Below, piece by piece: positions 61,513 to 64,000 of a stretch of 64,000 bases of DNA (position 1 is its first letter; each line of letters starts with the position of its first letter). The position numbers and the translations under genes are program-made. The notes below the pieces were generated by a model. That model saw only the letters and a list, made by a program, of their open reading frames with translations, was not told where the DNA came from and did no database searches. The DNA lies in assembly GCF_001625215.2 (NCBI RefSeq), contig NC_030381.2:51173214-51237213 (forward strand). Direction: 5' to 3'. The stretch is from Daucus carota subsp. sativus. Taxonomy: Eukaryota; Streptophyta; Magnoliopsida; Apiales; Apiaceae.

Positions 61513-62078
61513 TAGAGCCGTAAATGAACCGAACTCGGACGAACTCTTATCGAACTCGAAAAAAATCTTAATGAACCGATTAATGTTCGATAACTTTGTC
61601 GAACAATTTTTTGTGCTTAGGTAATAGACGAACCGAACACGAACGGTTCGCGAACTTGTCGAATTGAACGGAACAGGAGAAGAATAATGTGTATTTTTAA
61701 ATGATATTTAGGCTATTTTAAATTAATTTAATGAAAAAAATAACCCAAATATTTTATTTATACATTTTCAACATATACAATATCAATTTTAAATAATTCT
61801 ACAATTGTTAAATAAAATAATACCTAAATTATGAATGTTATATATTATATTATATTACATATAATATTATAATTATTTTTATTTATTATAAACGAACACG
61901 AGCTTATCGAACTCGAGCCGAACACGAGTTTGACGAACCGAACATCCTAAAAGTTTGGTTCGGTTCGTTAAGTTTATCAGACGGAAAATGTTATTCGGTA
62001 AGCTTACCGGACGAGCTTACCGAACTCCAATACGAACTGAACGAGATTACCGAACAATTCGGTTCATTTACAGCTCTA
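61513..62078. mobile_element. hAT-type MITE with perfect 8-bp duplication, 566 bp
   Basis: Left end TAGAGCCGTAAATGAACCGA and inverted right end TAGAGCTGTAAATGAACCGA differ at one position. The flanking 8-mer GCTACGAT is identical on both sides (61505-61512 and 62079-62086). Subterminal repeats of CGAACTCG/CGAACACGA motifs surround an AT-rich core. No coding capacity; a non-autonomous hAT derivative. Confidence 0.92.
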
Positions 62079-62305
62079 GCTACGATGCTACTGAAATGAT
62101 TTGATATTGTTGTAAAAGAAAATTTAAGTATAGTTTTGCGTAACACAGAATAACACAAGGTATCTACAAATTTAATTCAGTTTCCATTTTCTTGTAAGAA
62201 ATCAGCAGTACCGTGTGGAAATTTCGAGTCCCCAGTCAACGGTAGATATTTCCCCCATTCCTGGCTAGTTGGCTGCTGGAGCCAAAACGTATTGATTGAT
62301 TAAGG

Positions 62306-62456
62306 AAAATGTTAGAGCACAGAATTATGTACAAAAATATTCACATAAAGAGTATGTGTCAACTTTTGATTGAAATGGGCCCCCTGTATCCCACCTCAGT
62401 TGCCACATCATTTTGTGCAAAATTCTGTACCCAATTTTGTGCATATAGCACTGCTC
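62306..62456. mobile_element. Third copy of the GGAAAATGYTA MITE family
   Basis: Starts GGAAAATGTTAGAGCACAG and ends near TGTGCATATAGCACTGCTC. It shares the TGCCACATCATTTTG block with the element at 7502. Shorter than the others. Confidence 0.55.
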
Positions 62457-62656
62457 ATTGATTAATAACTACTGTATTAACTACTGCTCTGGACTCTGAC
62501 AAACACATTCGCAAACACTCTGTTTTTGTTGTCCATGCATTCTCAAGGTTGAAATTAAGAAACAACCTGATAAGTCTGATAACTGTGTTTTGCCGAATAA
62601 TGTTCAGTACCAATAGTTCGAACCTTGTACCATTTTCTCTTCTTCATTGTGCAACC

Positions 62657-64000
62657 ATGTTTTTCAACATTCTCTTCTTTTTGGTATTGGTATCCTCAAC
62701 AACTTTCGTGTATTCATTTTCAAACAATGTCACCGATCAACAGGCTTTGCTTTCCTTCAAGGTCTCAATAACTGGTCCCCTGGGAGTCCTAGACTCATGG
62801 AATGATTCCATTCACTTCTGTCATTGGACAGGCGTTACATGCAACCGCAAAAGACAGAGGGTAACAGCACTCGACCTCTCATTAGAACGTTTGGTGGGTA
62901 AATTGTCTCCTCATATTGGAAACTTATCGTTTCTAAGAACACTTTACCTATATGAAAACAACCTTTATGGCATGATTCCAAATGAAATTGGTCGACTGTC
63001 GCGCCTAAGACATCTTTCTCTGGGAAACAACTCTTTTCAAGGCAGATTTCCTGACAATCTGCTTCATTGCAGAGATATCACATTCATCAATTTGGATAAC
63101 AACCATCTTGAAGGAAAACTACCCACTGATTTTTCTTTTTGGTCTAAGCTCGATAAGTTTTTTGTTACAAGCAATCATATTAATGGATCAATTCCACCTT
63201 CAATAGGGAATATATCATCTCTTCGTGCTCTTAATCTAGGCGGTAATAATCTGTTTGGGGAGATACCTTCGGAACTGGGTCATCTTGCAAAATTAGAGGA
63301 TCTTGATTTGACTCAAAACAGGTTTTCGGGTATGGTTCCCCAGTCACTTTACAACATTTCGTCTCTTTATTCTCTTCGTCTAGCTCATAATGTGTTCAAA
63401 GGAAACCTTCCATCGGATTTGGGTTTTATCCAGCTTCCCAGACTGCAATTCTTCAACGCTGTAAATAACAGTTTTACAGGCCCAATTCCAGCTTCGATAG
63501 CTAATGCTTCAAATCTTGTTTACTTTGACATATCAGGTAACAATATAACTGGGCCTATACCAAACAATTTGGGCAGCCTTCCTGATATTCAAGTTCTTGG
63601 TCTCGGTCAGAATCTCCTTGGAGAGAATATGCGGCCTAATGACTGGAGCTTTTTCGATTCCTTGGTTAATTGCACGCATCTAACAAGATTGGGCTTACAT
63701 GAGAGTAGTTTAAGAGGGGAACTTCCCAATTCCATTGCAAATCTCTCCACCACCCTGGAAGGCTTATATCTTTACGGCAACTACATATACGGAAGCATAC
63801 CTCATGAAATTGGAAAACTTGTCAACTTGAAAGTACTTAACTTTGGAGACAACTTGTTAACGGGGATCATTCCACAATCAATCGGAAGACTATCCAAGTT
63901 AGGCAGGCTAACTTTGTATGATAACAACATTACAGGAGCAATTCCAACTATCATCAGCAACTTTACTGAGTTGGTTACTCTTTATTTATATGGTAATATG
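62657..64000 (+). CDS. LRR-XII receptor-like kinase copy 3 (ectodomain only; cut by window edge)
   Basis: An open frame of 448 codons from ATG at 62657 reaches the window end without a stop. Signal peptide MFFNILFFLVLVSSTTFVYS, LRR N-cap (TDQQALLSFKVSITGPLG, HFCHWTGVTCNRKRQRVTAL), then LRRs similar to copies 1 and 2 (LSPHIGNLSFLRTLYLYENN, GPIPNNLGSLPDIQVLGLGQ, RGELPNSIANLSTTLEGLYL). It is clearly more diverged from copies 1 and 2 than they are from each other. Like copy 1 it lacks the extra LRR pair of copy 2, going from KLPTDFSFWSKLDKFF directly to NGSIPPSIGN. The kinase part lies beyond the window, so intactness is unknown. Confidence 0.9.
   Translation, partial: MFFNILFFLVLVSSTTFVYSFSNNVTDQQALLSFKVSITGPLGVLDSWNDSIHFCHWTGVTCNRKRQRVTALDLSLERLVGKLSPHIGNLSFLRTLYLYENNLYGMIPNEIGRLSRLRHLSLGNNSFQGRFPDNLLHCRDITFINLDNNHLEGKLPTDFSFWSKLDKFFVTSNHINGSIPPSIGNISSLRALNLGGNNLFGEIPSELGHLAKLEDLDLTQNRFSGMVPQSLYNISSLYSLRLAHNVFKGNLPSDLGFIQLPRLQFFNAVNNSFTGPIPASIANASNLVYFDISGNNITGPIPNNLGSLPDIQVLGLGQNLLGENMRPNDWSFFDSLVNCTHLTRLGLHESSLRGELPNSIANLSTTLEGLYLYGNYIYGSIPHEIGKLVNLKVLNFGDNLLTGIIPQSIGRLSKLGRLTLYDNNITGAIPTIISNFTELVTLYLYGNM

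Overview
The window is nuclear DNA from a dicot plant. The genes have several GT-AG introns, the intergenic DNA is AT-rich and full of small transposon remnants, and the gene products are plant-specific: a chloroplast phosphoribulokinase, a plastid glycolate/glycerate transporter, RBR, an HD-ZIP IV relative and LRR-XII receptor kinases. I cannot fix the species from sequence alone. There is no bacterial or organellar layout, and I see no CRISPR array, operon or phage.

Layout: (1) 1-2339, minus: an HD-ZIP IV-like START protein running off the left edge, whose predicted first exon carries no homeodomain. (2) 2340-8147: intergenic, with a ~225-bp tandem array, a Tourist-like element and a remnant rich in TATCCG motifs. 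(3) 8148-12193, plus: rhamnogalacturonan lyase (PL4). (4) 13723-20208, plus: RETINOBLASTOMA-RELATED, with two E2F-type sites upstream and a 5'UTR intron. (5) 21426-23018, minus: MAM33/p32 mitochondrial glycoprotein family. (6) 24154-28011, 36300-39687 and 62657-64000, plus: three related LRR-XII non-RD receptor kinase copies. The first is frameshifted and has an extra, stop-containing terminal exon; the second is intact; the third is cut by the window edge. (7) About 40430-40650, minus: a flotillin fragment. (8) 41289-44831, plus: PLGG1. (9) 46733-47803, plus: a weak small transcription unit or remnant. (10) 48208-50745, minus: phosphoribulokinase. (11) 53051-53680: an LTR with primer-binding site. 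(12) 57172-60089, plus: a conserved 155-aa plant protein of unknown function.

The genes do not form a functional unit. PLGG1 (photorespiration) and PRK (Calvin cycle) lie only 3.4 kb apart and both serve the chloroplast, but this is probably chance synteny. The receptor kinases form a local cluster shaped by duplication, a two-LRR length change and exon exchange, as is common for immune receptor loci.

Exon coordinates were derived by hand from GT-AG boundaries, reading-frame phase and remembered family conservation. The joined lengths close in frame for every main gene: 638, 1021, 223, 1066, 510, 406 and 155 aa. I found no convincing undescribed biological system. The most unusual items are the homeodomain-less START gene, the chimeric kinase locus, and several well-preserved transposons with visible target-site duplications.
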